DNA of 64,000 bases. Source: an uncultured Mobiluncus sp. GTDB taxonomy: Bacteria; Actinomycetota; Actinomycetes; Actinomycetales; Actinomycetaceae. Position 1 is the first letter of the stretch, and each line of letters starts with the position of its first letter. Of the stretch, positions 1 through 7,300 are shown in pieces. The position numbers were made by a program, and so were the translations under genes. Location of the stretch: positions 1-64,000 of the forward strand of contig NZ_CALUCZ010000011.1 of NCBI RefSeq assembly GCF_943914685.1, given 5' to 3'. Under the pieces are notes generated by a model, which was not told the DNA's origin, ran no database searches, and worked only from the letters and a program-made list of their open reading frames with translations.

Positions 1-82
1 AAAATAGCAACAAAAAACCCCGACTAAATCAACACCTAATGTCCTTTAAACCCGATTGGGGGATGTGCGCATGACATAAGAG

Positions 83-114
83 ACGGGCAGCACCGCTAAA
101 ACGACGCTGCCCGT
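83..114. terminator. Inverted repeat, possible terminator
   Basis: Nine-base arms ACGGGCAGC and GCTGCCCGT flank a 14-nt loop, and a smaller GTGAGG/CCTCAC hairpin lies at 125-142. They sit downstream of the minus-strand DUF3800 gene, so they may end its transcript, but neither has a clean U-run. Positions 1-231 hold no convincing gene. Confidence 0.35.
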
Positions 115-148
115 TAAGTTTATTGTGAGGAAAAACCCTCACCCCACG

Positions 149-197
149 GCTACAGACCAGAGGCCAAGACCGGCAGGCAGCTACAGACCAGAGGCCA
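149..197. repeat. Two 18-bp direct repeats 31 bp apart
   Basis: The sequence gctacagaccagaggcca occurs at 149-166 and again at 180-197. It lies between the downstream end of the DUF3800 gene and the hairpins at 83-142. No function is evident; it may mark a past small duplication. Confidence 0.6.
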
Positions 198-231
198 GGA
201 CCACCTACATAGGTAATGATACCTCAAGTTT

Positions 232-927
232 TTAGCTTTGTGCAGAGTGAATATTAATCAGCCGGTTGCGCTGGTCATTCAGCGAAACGCACCCATAAAC
301 CTTTTTCAAATGCTCGACTAGCTGCGCTTTAGGTGAGTCTCCAGCAGTTGAGATGATTCCGGCTGCTAGTCGACGTTCATAACTAACCGCTCCCGCAAAC
401 AAATCCGCCAACTGTAGTTCCATGCATGCCTGAGAGTCCAAATCAACCCCATTAGTGACGGACAAGCGTTTCAACTTGACATTGGTTTGTCTCTTCACTG
501 TTTCAGCCAGCGATATGGCGCGTGGTGTCGTAATTACATCCATGAAAACGCAACCAATTTCACCAGGAAGCAGGTTATGGGACACGAGATGTGTCGCCAT
601 GTCAGCCTGTGCTTTCCATACTGGGCGATTGCCAAACTGGTTACGATGTGAGGAATCTGCCACAAACGCGGCAAGCAACGTCGAGGAATCATAGGCCACC
701 TCAACCAGTTTCTTAAACGCTGGCAGTGTGTCTTTAGTGACTTTCGTGAATTTGAACTCATTCTTGAAGCCGAATCGCTCCTTCACATTTCGCAACTGCC
801 AGGACAGTTTGCCCGGAAGATAAGTTTTAACCATACCCAGAACGAAGAATTTCCCAGCAGAAGATTTAGAACCCGACTCGTCTATAAACAATGCGCACGT
901 TCGAGTAGTGGGAGGAATCGTAGCCAT
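232..927 (-). CDS. DUF3800 domain protein
   Basis: This encodes about 231 residues of the DUF3800 family. The two family signatures are visible: FIDESG near residues 14-19 and QLADLFAGAVSYE in the C-terminal third. The acidic residues of these motifs suggest a nuclease-like metal site, but no member of this subfamily has a function that I can assign. DUF3800 genes are common in mobile elements and defence islands, which suits the debris around it. I chose the ATG at 925-927 because the frame further upstream is non-homologous and a TATAAT hexamer lies 7 nt before this ATG, so the message may be leaderless. The frame is intact and has no operon partner. Confidence 0.8.
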   Translation of the reverse strand: MATIPPTTRTCALFIDESGSKSSAGKFFVLGMVKTYLPGKLSWQLRNVKERFGFKNEFKFTKVTKDTLPAFKKLVEVAYDSSTLLAAFVADSSHRNQFGNRPVWKAQADMATHLVSHNLLPGEIGCVFMDVITTPRAISLAETVKRQTNVKLKRLSVTNGVDLDSQACMELQLADLFAGAVSYERRLAAGIISTAGDSPKAQLVEHLKKVYGCVSLNDQRNRLINIHSAQS

Positions 928-934
928 GGCAGTG

Positions 935-940
935 ATTATA
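935..940 (-). promoter_or_regulatory. -10 element of the DUF3800 gene
   Basis: TATAAT on the minus strand ends 7 nt before the ATG at 927, so transcription would begin at or next to the start codon. No good -35 is visible. Confidence 0.5.
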
Positions 941-972
941 TCCTGCTGCTGTCGGCCATGCGTATGGGAACA

Positions 973-998
973 CGAAAGCCCGCAGTTATGCGGGCTTC
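973..998. terminator. Hairpin, possible terminator
   Basis: AGCCCGCA and TGCGGGCT pair around a 4-nt loop just upstream of the DUF3800 promoter. It could insulate that gene from the decayed locus on its other side. The U-tract is weak. Confidence 0.35.
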
Positions 999-1137
999 GG
1001 AAGTGGAGCACCGAAGTGCTTCCATCTATATTATGTTGAATTCGGGATTTATAAGTCAATTGTCGGCGGCAGGTGAAAATGTGCTTTTGTGGCTATTGAA
1101 TTTTGAGCAGTTTTGTTTAGCTGCTTTACTAGGTGTG

Positions 1138-1236
1138 GTTCATGCGACCGTACCGAATCACCCTGGAAAAGACATACCGCCAGGAACCCTACGAAACATC
1201 GAAAAACAGTTAGAGCCGGCTCTGGGGAAAGGATAG
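1138..1236 (+). pseudogene. HicA toxin C-terminal remnant
   Basis: The frame gives HATVPNHPGKDIPPGTLRNI and a short tail. This resembles the C-terminal half of HicA mRNA interferases, where a histidine-containing strand is followed by a conserved lysine and a GTLR(S/N)I helix. The N-terminal half that should precede it is absent: upstream in this frame is unrelated low-quality sequence, so the toxin is truncated. It ends 8 nt before the ATG of a HicB-like frame, which is the normal hicA-hicB order. I infer a dead toxin gene. Confidence 0.6.
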
Positions 1237-1244
1237 GCAACGAA

Positions 1245-1628
1245 ATGAAGTACAGGGTTACGCTCAATCGAGAACAAGGGCAATGGACAGGGTAATCCAT
1301 CGACTACCCCGAAGCGGTAGACTACGCACCAACCCTGCGTCGTCTGCTGGCTGGAATGAGCGACGCAATCATTCTCGCTGCTGACCTCCCAGATGACGCT
1401 GATGTCAAGATTGAACTGGTGCCAGATGACACTCTAGATAGGCGGCTTGTGCAAGCTATGAATTTAGCTACTCGCCGTTCCGAATTAGCCGAAGCCGAAG
1501 AACAGTTGCTAGAAAACACTGCGACCACGGCAAAGTCACTCAGCCATGATGGTTTTACCATGCGCGATATTGCCGCGCTCACAGGAATATCCGCAGGAAG
1601 AGCCGCACAACTCATAGCGACGAAATAG
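1245..1628 (+). pseudogene. HicB-like antitoxin with an in-frame stop
   Basis: Reading from the ATG at 1245 gives MKYRVTLNREQGQWTG, then a TAA at 1293-1295, then SIDYPEAVDYAPTLRRLLAG and onward in the same frame to 1628. The N-terminal part matches the partial RNase-H fold of HicB antitoxins. The C-terminal part, ending in DGFTMRDIAALTGISAGRAA, is a helix-turn-helix typical of actinobacterial HicB-family antitoxins. No base is lost, so one nonsense codon separates two good halves. A shorter product could start at the ATG at 1356 and would keep the DNA-binding end. It follows the truncated HicA remnant by 8 nt. Either both genes are decayed or only the DNA-binding half persists. Confidence 0.65.
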
Positions 1629-1747
1629 AATCTGGTTTGAGTAAAGTACAGGGATTCGCCCCCTCGCAAATATTTCAAAGGGGGAGACGCGCTCTCACCC
1701 GCTTATGGGATAATCAGTGAAAACGTTTCCTGGGGGAGAGGACTCTT

Positions 1748-1933
1748 ATGAAAAAGAAAAATGCGCGAACGCGCCACTGGCTACTGTTGGCAGCAGTTGG
1801 ACTGTTGCTTGCGGCTATCTGTTTTGCTGTTCTCGGGGTCACGCATGTGGTTTCACCGGTTACCGCTATCGGAAATGTCGCCGGTTTCCTGATAACCAGC
1901 CTGGTTGTAGGGGTTCTCGCGGTGCGAAAATGA
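1748..1933 (+). CDS. Small two-span membrane protein
   Basis: A 61-residue protein with a lysine/arginine-rich start (MKKKNARTRH) and two hydrophobic stretches, about residues 11-29 and 36-58, so probably two membrane spans with the N-terminus inside. I recognise no family. A purine-rich stretch (gggggagagga) precedes the ATG at 1748. Its TGA overlaps the ATG of the hydrolase gene (ATGA), implying translational coupling and a shared membrane-related role. Confidence 0.6.
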   Translation: MKKKNARTRHWLLLAAVGLLLAAICFAVLGVTHVVSPVTAIGNVAGFLITSLVVGVLAVRK

Positions 1934-2580
1934 GTGATATTCCCAAAGTTGTATTCTTGCACGGGTTGGGTGAGACCTGTGAGGTGTGGGATCCAGTAGT
2001 CAAGCAGCTGGCGCAAACCGAGTGCGCAGCTCCCGAGGTTTTAAAGGTGAAATCGCCGATGACTGACTGGTCACTAGAGGAAATAAGTAACGAGATTGCT
2101 GATACGCTCACGGAACCTGTGCACCTGGTAGGTCTCTCACTAGGTGCAGTGATAGCTTTACAAATCGCCATCACTCACCCTGACAAGGTCGTTTCGTTGT
2201 TTATTTCGGCTCCACAAGCCAAGCTGCCCCAACTGTTGATTAGCCTGCAGCGCGTGCTGATGCGACTGTTGCCCGCAAAATGGGTCTGCCCACCGCAGCT
2301 GAGTAAAGCTGAGCTTTTCGGTGTACTCGATAGCTTGAAATATTTAGACCTCACTTCACAGTTGCCAGCTTTGCGGATGCCGGTAACTGTGGTTTGCGGT
2401 AGTAAAGATAAAGCAAACCTGCCGGCGTCGCGTAAAATTGCTCGGCTTATTCCTGAGGCTCGCTTCGCGGTCGTTCCGGGAGTGGGGCATCAGTGGCACG
2501 TTACGCATCCTCAACTATTTGCTGAATACCTGCAGCGTGCCGGGACCGCCCAAGAACCAGCTCGACAGCACGATCCCTAA
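1930..2580 (+). CDS. Alpha/beta hydrolase
   Basis: A 216-residue alpha/beta-hydrolase-fold protein. The oxyanion motif HGLG is at residues 11-14, the nucleophile elbow GLSLG has Ser70, the acid is Asp160 in CGSKD, and the base is His187 in GVGHQW, giving a full catalytic triad. The substrate cannot be told from sequence. The start at 1930 is preferred over the longer frame from 1717, since it overlaps the stop of the small membrane-protein gene and the upstream residues have no family resemblance. The last dozen or so residues (AGTAQEPARQHDP) are encoded by the complement of an IS3-type transposase start, so the natural C-terminus seems to have been replaced by insertion debris. Confidence 0.75.
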   Translation: MSDIPKVVFLHGLGETCEVWDPVVKQLAQTECAAPEVLKVKSPMTDWSLEEISNEIADTLTEPVHLVGLSLGAVIALQIAITHPDKVVSLFISAPQAKLPQLLISLQRVLMRLLPAKWVCPPQLSKAELFGVLDSLKYLDLTSQLPALRMPVTVVCGSKDKANLPASRKIARLIPEARFAVVPGVGHQWHVTHPQLFAEYLQRAGTAQEPARQHDP

Positions 2581-2605
2581 ACTCCTGCGAATACCTCTTA
2601 GACAT
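2525..2605 (-). mobile_element. IS3-type transposase OrfA 5' fragment
   Basis: Read leftward from the ATG at 2605 the frame gives MSKRYSQEFRDRAVELVLG, very like the N-terminal start of IS3-family OrfA transposases. After about 19 codons the match stops and the frame soon terminates, so only the 5' end of the element remains. It overlaps the 3' end of the hydrolase gene in antisense. I could not define terminal inverted repeats between 2606 and 2712. Confidence 0.55.
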
Positions 2606-2712
2606 GTTCCAAGCCTCTCAAAAACAGGTAGCAACAAAACCCAGTACGCTTCAGTTTCGCGCTCAAAATACGTTAGGTATGCCGAGCCCTCGGCAGAACA
2701 GGGTCTAGTAGA

Positions 2713-3042
2713 TTATGTGAAGATTAGGTCTCGGGTGTTGCGCGGCGCGGTTACAGTCGCGTCAGTGCCAATGGTGACATGAGCCAGGTAGCTGTTTAGC
2801 GTGGGCTGTAGCTTAGCAAACTCGTCGGCTACATCGGAATGTACATGATGTTTCTTCAGTAAGTCGGTGGGTACCTTTTCATCAAAATCCAACAATTCCA
2901 AACCAACAACTATACCCATCGCGTCAATGTCGAGAAGCATAGTCTTGGAGAGTTGAATGGTACGGGCTACCGGATTCGATGAAAGCCTCATGTAAGCGAC
3001 ACCAAGGGTCATATCAATTTCAAGTTTTACCTTATTTTCCAT
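2713..3042 (-). CDS. DUF2283 protein, likely antitoxin or immunity type
   Basis: A 109-residue protein. Residues near 12-60 (GVAYMRLSSNPVARTIQL, then DIDAMGIVVGLELLDF) match the DUF2283 pattern of an exposed strand, a hinge and a VGxE(I/L)L strand. DUF2283 proteins are often found next to small BECR-fold (RelE/DUF4258-like) toxins and are thought to neutralise them. Here a GAGGGGTGA sequence serves both as ribosome site and as the end of the frame upstream, only 3 nt away. That upstream frame ends in a toxin-like tail, so this may be the surviving half of a toxin-antitoxin pair. The C-terminal 45 residues are less conserved. Confidence 0.65.
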   Translation of the reverse strand: MENKVKLEIDMTLGVAYMRLSSNPVARTIQLSKTMLLDIDAMGIVVGLELLDFDEKVPTDLLKKHHVHSDVADEFAKLQPTLNSYLAHVTIGTDATVTAPRNTRDLIFT

Positions 3043-3045
3043 GAT

Positions 3046-3535
3046 TCACCCCTCATCTTCGAAAAACGCCGTAATGACAGTATAAGGCCCCTGATCATCA
3101 AGCGGTAGTCGTGTGGCGGGTTTCGTGAGTGACATACAGTGAACCGTCTGGTTTTTGAACGCCCGCGGCCTTTGGAGGGCGATCCAGGAGCGGCGGTATG
3201 AGTGTCGGGAGACGGGCTGCCCGGTGGCGGTGGTGAACAGTAGCCCCCAGGGGTTTTCGGGGGCTTGCTCACGCCACGCTGTTAATGCCCCGGCGACCCA
3301 CGGAGTGAGCGGCAGAATACGCTCACCAGCCAGGGTCTTCGTGCGTACCAAGATAGAAAGCGCCGGTGAGCTGTCGCATCTCATAGCCACGGGGCACCCG
3401 GAAGCCTTTAGCGTGGTCGTCCTTGTCGAGGTAAGGCAGGGCTTGGAGCTGCCAGGCGACCGTGACAGTACAGGTCTCAAGGTCTACCATGCCCCAGGTC
3501 AGCCCCAGGGCCCCAGCCTCTCCGGCTCAAATCGA
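3046..3535 (-). pseudogene. Tyrosine integrase fragment joined to a toxin-like tail
   Basis: On the minus strand one frame gives LGLTWGMVDLETCTVTVAWQ and GFRVPRGYEMRQLTGA. After a single-base shift near 3360 the next frame gives LSILVRTKTLAGERILPLTP and LLFTTATGQPVSRHSYR. Together these are the first part of a phage-integrase catalytic domain. The N-terminal SAM-like domain, the HxxR box and the tyrosine are missing. From about 3170 to the stop the frame changes character to TRLPLDDQGPYTVITAFF, which resembles the last strands of BECR-fold RNase toxins. It ends 3 nt before the DUF2283 gene. I read it as a recombined remnant of an old element beside tRNA-Ala. Confidence 0.6.
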
Positions 3536-3639
3536 CCTCTTCCATTTTGAGTAAGCGCGGTCTGAATCGACCCGGAAAATGGTTCGTCCAGCCCCCGCAT
3601 TTCGTCGTGCGATATAAGCGATTATTTCAGAACATGAGA

Positions 3640-3876
3640 AAACGCCCTCAGATCCGGTTTTCCGTTACCTTGAGAGCGTTTGTGCTGGTGGAGCATAGGG
3701 GATTCCACGATTTTCTGCGAAAATCGTGTCACGCTCGGAATCTTCGATTCCTCGCGCTGGCACCTGAAAACGCTGTCGCGTTTTCGGGCGGTGCCAGCCC
3801 TCTCGGGTTCGAATCCCCTATCGGTTCCCTAAATGCCAAAATCGCGAAAACCAAAGGTTTCCGCGATTTCGTCACG
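3640..3876. repeat. Cluster of strong hairpins
   Basis: Several long inverted repeats follow each other: ACGATTTTC/GAAAATCGT near 3707-3729, gaaaacgc/gcgttttc near 3767-3786, and AAATCGCGAAAACC/GGTTTCCGCGATTT near 3839-3870. A further 11-base inverted pair, ataggggattc and gaatcccctat, derives from a tRNA T-arm. No convincing gene lies in 3546-3876; the open frame across it merely reads the hairpins. Confidence 0.6.
3688..3705 (-). repeat. Partial duplicate of the tRNA-Ala 3' end
   Basis: gtggagcataggggattc at 3688-3705 repeats 3876-3893 exactly, the acceptor and T-arm end of tRNA-Ala. Such duplicates arise when an integrase uses a tRNA 3' end as attB. With the integrase fragment next door, this looks like the scar of an excised or decayed element. 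Confidence 0.6.
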
Positions 3877-3949
3877 TGGAGCATAGGGGATTCGAACCCC
3901 TGACCTCTTCCATGCCATGGAAGCGCGCTACCAACTGCGCCAATGCCCC
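3877..3949 (-). tRNA. tRNA-Ala(GGC)
   Basis: The minus strand folds into a full cloverleaf: acceptor GGGGCAT/ATGCTCC, D-arm GCGC/GCGC, anticodon stem CTTCC/GGAAG with loop ATGGCAT (anticodon GGC) and T-arm AGGGG/CCCCT. The discriminator is A and no CCA is encoded. Its 3' end is duplicated at 3688-3705. Confidence 0.95.
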
Positions 3950-4020
3950 GAAGTGCCTAAACAGTATATATAACCTGGGCGGTGACAGCAAATTAATGGC
4001 GTGCCTGACCTATATAGGCC

Positions 4021-4215
4021 GCGCAAGGGGTGTGGGTGGGGCGTAGGGTGCGGGCGGGGGAAGGAGAGTTGCGCGGGTCTGAATCAGAAGGGGGTTCACG
4101 CGGCCTGGACCGGAAGGGAGTGCTGGCGGGGCAGGGGGCACGGCCGGGGGGAGGGGACGTTGCGCGCATGAATCAAAGGGGGGTGTGGCCGGGGGTCCGG
4201 GAGTGCGGATGCCGA
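4021..4215 (+). repeat. G-rich strand with G-quadruplex motifs and a degenerate repeat
   Basis: The plus strand is very rich in guanine runs. The stretch 4027-4060 holds six G-runs of three or more separated by 1-4 nt, a textbook quadruplex motif, and 4127-4158 holds more. A degenerate unit (gttgcgcg..tgaatca.aaggggg) recurs at 91-bp spacing (4068 and 4159). A CATGGAGGG/CCCTCCATG inverted repeat follows at 4218-4256. Positions 3950-4307 contain no credible gene: frames on both strands are low-complexity and lack ribosome sites. Confidence 0.6.
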
Positions 4216-4307
4216 CATGGAGGGCAGGCGCGGGTGGGTTGCGGCTACCCTCCATGACGGCGCGACACCGGAGGTGTGCGCGTGATTGTACAGCTCAGAG
4301 CTATGAT

Positions 4308-7300
4308 CTAGTCCTGGGCACGTTTCCGGCTGATTCGTAGTACCAAGGCACCGGTTAGGCTAAACAGAACCGCCGCATACAGGTAGAGCAGCGAATTGGC
4401 TCCGGTTTCGGGAAGATTAGCCAAGTACGAATTGTCTTTCTGGTCGGGACTGCTGGGTGCAGCCGGCGAACCCGGCGCAGCGGGGGTTCCACCCGGTGTG
4501 CCAGTGGTTCCCGGCGTACCCGGAGTCCCCGGTTTACTTGGTGTACCAGGCGTTCCTGGCGTGCCAGGGGTTCCTGGTGTACCCGGAGTTCCACCCGGTA
4601 TACTCGGGGTTCCTGGCGTACCCGGAGTCCAACCCGGAGTCCACGGAGTAGGAGTCCCTGGTGTGCCTGGTGTCGGGGGGTTAGGCCCCGGAGGGTTAGG
4701 CCCCGGGCTCCGGGGAAATACTGGCTCGATAAGCGTGTTTTCGCTGAACTTGTGGCGCTTAGCAAAGTCGAAAGCTCCGTCCGCCTCATTTTGCACAGAT
4801 CTATCTGCTGACCAGTGCTTGAACCCAGTGGAGTCTTTTTGACTTTGACTGACTGTTATCTCGGGGATATCTACCCAAGCCTTGGGATTAACCCAGTAGG
4901 TCTTGGGGCTTAGACCGGTCAGTTTATTGGTCGGGTTCACGGTCACCTTGACGTAGTTGCGAGCAGTGGTGCCCTTTAGCAGGTTCACTAAGTCGCCATT
5001 AGGCCCGGTTGTGGCCGCTTTCAGGGCGTCAGGCATTTCGCCAGACGCCGTGGCCTCGTAGCGGTTCTTATAAACCCGAATCGGGACAGTAACTTCCCTT
5101 GGGTTGGTGGGATCGTCACTAAATGTAACTTTCGCCTTGAGATTTATGGTACGAACAGGTTCTGTCGTATCAGGCGTTCCGTTTTCCTTTACTAATTCGT
5201 AGATAGCATCAGCGGTTGTGATTTCGTTGTTGTGCTCATCGAAGAGTTTGACCGTGGCGTCAGAGGGTAACTTCTTTCGCACACCGTTTTCCTTTTGCTG
5301 AATAGATCCCTTTAGTGCGTCCAGAGTGGGCGCAAAATCATTGGTCCAGGTACCAGCCGGGTCCGTAAAGGATTCGGTGGTCACGATACCTTTGGTGACG
5401 AGGGGGTGCCGATCGAACTGTGCGGTAAAGACGTAAGTATTTTCGTCTGCTTTCTTAAGGGCAGTTCCGGCAGGCAAGAGGGGATTGCTATCCCACTTTG
5501 CGAAGCTCAAGCCCGCACCCGGGGTGACGTAGTATTTACCGGTAACCGGATTAGTACCCTTTGGTAATTCCTGGGGAACGGGAAGCTGATCCGACTTGGT
5601 GCCCGCCAGGACATCGTAACTCAGTTCTTTGATGGGATTTCCGGCGCCGTCTTTGCCAAAGGAGCCGCCATTGTCAGCCTTGAAAGTCACTCGAACATAG
5701 CCCGGTGGTGTCGTACCAGTACTTGGCACTTCGAGGATTCTGACGTCCCGATAAAAGAAATTGATCTCATCGGAACCGGTGCCGTTGATACCGATTAGCT
5801 TGTTGGTGTTTTCATCTACATCGTAAAAAAGCTGTTGTTGCGGCGCGGAGGTGAGTTTCCACCCGGAAATAGGCTTGTAGTTCCGCGCATCATAATGCCT
5901 GGCTTTACTCTCAACCATCTCTTGGTCGAGAATGCGGTATTTATCTATAATTTTCTGCCTTTCAACAGCGGAGCTGGCATTTGCCAATTCAGCTTTAGCC
6001 CTTTGATCCACGTAGTTGACCTTGTAGTTGCGGGTTCTGAACGGAGCAAAGAAGAAGTGGAAGACATTGTTCTTATAGTTGGGATTATCAACCAACTGAC
6101 CATTTTTGGTAATCTTCTTTGGTTCAACGTGAATCGTTTGGAAATAGTTGTTATCAAATCCCAGACGAACGTTATATTCGTCATAGATGCTATGTAGTTC
6201 TGGATCTGTTGAATGTTCCAGTTCATCTTGAGTAGCTAGACGCCATTTATCGTCTTGCGCAGCGAAAGTTCGCACAACTTGGCCGACACGTTGGTTTGGT
6301 ATAATCCGTGGGCTAGGGTTAGGCGTTATAGTTTTATCGATACGGTACTCGCTGTCTAAGAAGTGGTTATAAACGGTAACATCTTCTTTGTTCTTCGGCA
6401 CCCAGATGGCTTTCAGATAAATCGGATCCACCACATCGTTGCCGAAGGCATAAAGCTCCGGAACTTTGTGCTCTTCACGGTATGAGGTGTCAAACTTTTC
6501 TGTGTAGTTGCCGTTAGCGTCTTTCAGGTAATGCAGAACCTCCCAGCCACTAAAGCTATAGCCCTCCTTGGTCGGTTTGGCATTGCCTTGAAGTTCTACC
6601 AGTTTTTGGCGATGCAGGACAGTGAAAATTTGCTTGTCACCAACGTTTTCGCCTTTGACCGGGTAGGTGACGTTTTGTTCTTGACCAACGTCACCCTCGG
6701 AGATAGTTTTTCGTTCCGTGGCTACCGTTGTGTCACTGATAGCAGGCAGGTTCCCACCGTCGGGATCAAAGGTAACCTGCCACTTGAAGTCCGGCTTCTC
6801 CCAAATGGCGTAGAGGACAAGGGCGTGAGCAGGCATGGTTTCATCGCTAGTGGAAACCATTTTCAGTCCGGCAGGGTCTAAAGCCCAGCCCTTGAACACC
6901 ATATGGGGCGCGAGTCCCGCTGGCCTTTTGATGCGAGTATTTCCATCGCTGTCCGTTTCTAAAAGACCAGCTAGACCCAGGCTCGACAAAGAATTAACAT
7001 CATTTAGGTTCAGTTTCTTTAAAGGTTTTTTATAAAAGATATCGGTTTGTTCGTTTGTGGCATAATCTGTGTCAGCCTTAATTGTCGCGGGGTCGTTGTT
7101 GAAACGTAAGGGATACTGTTTGCGTTTATAATGAAAACGAATATAGCCATTTTTGTCAAATCCGGGATCGTTTTGATCTGCTGGGTCGCCATATTTATTG
7201 GCGCGATTAAAGAAAGTATACAGAAATGGCATTTCACCCTTGGAGTATTCAAATTGATAGGGATCCTTTACCTTTTCAGACGGAAATTCTGTTATGTGGT

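Noticed and set aside
1717..1929. Longer hydrolase start
   Set aside because: The added 71 residues overlap the small membrane-protein gene in another frame and lack homology; the ATGA overlap supports 1930.
3547..3903. 118-codon frame through the hairpin cluster
   Set aside because: It reads inverted repeats and tRNA sequence, so it is a by-product of structured DNA.
4010..4257. Frames on both strands of the G-rich segment
   Set aside because: Low-complexity Gly/Arg or Pro/Ala products with no ribosome site.
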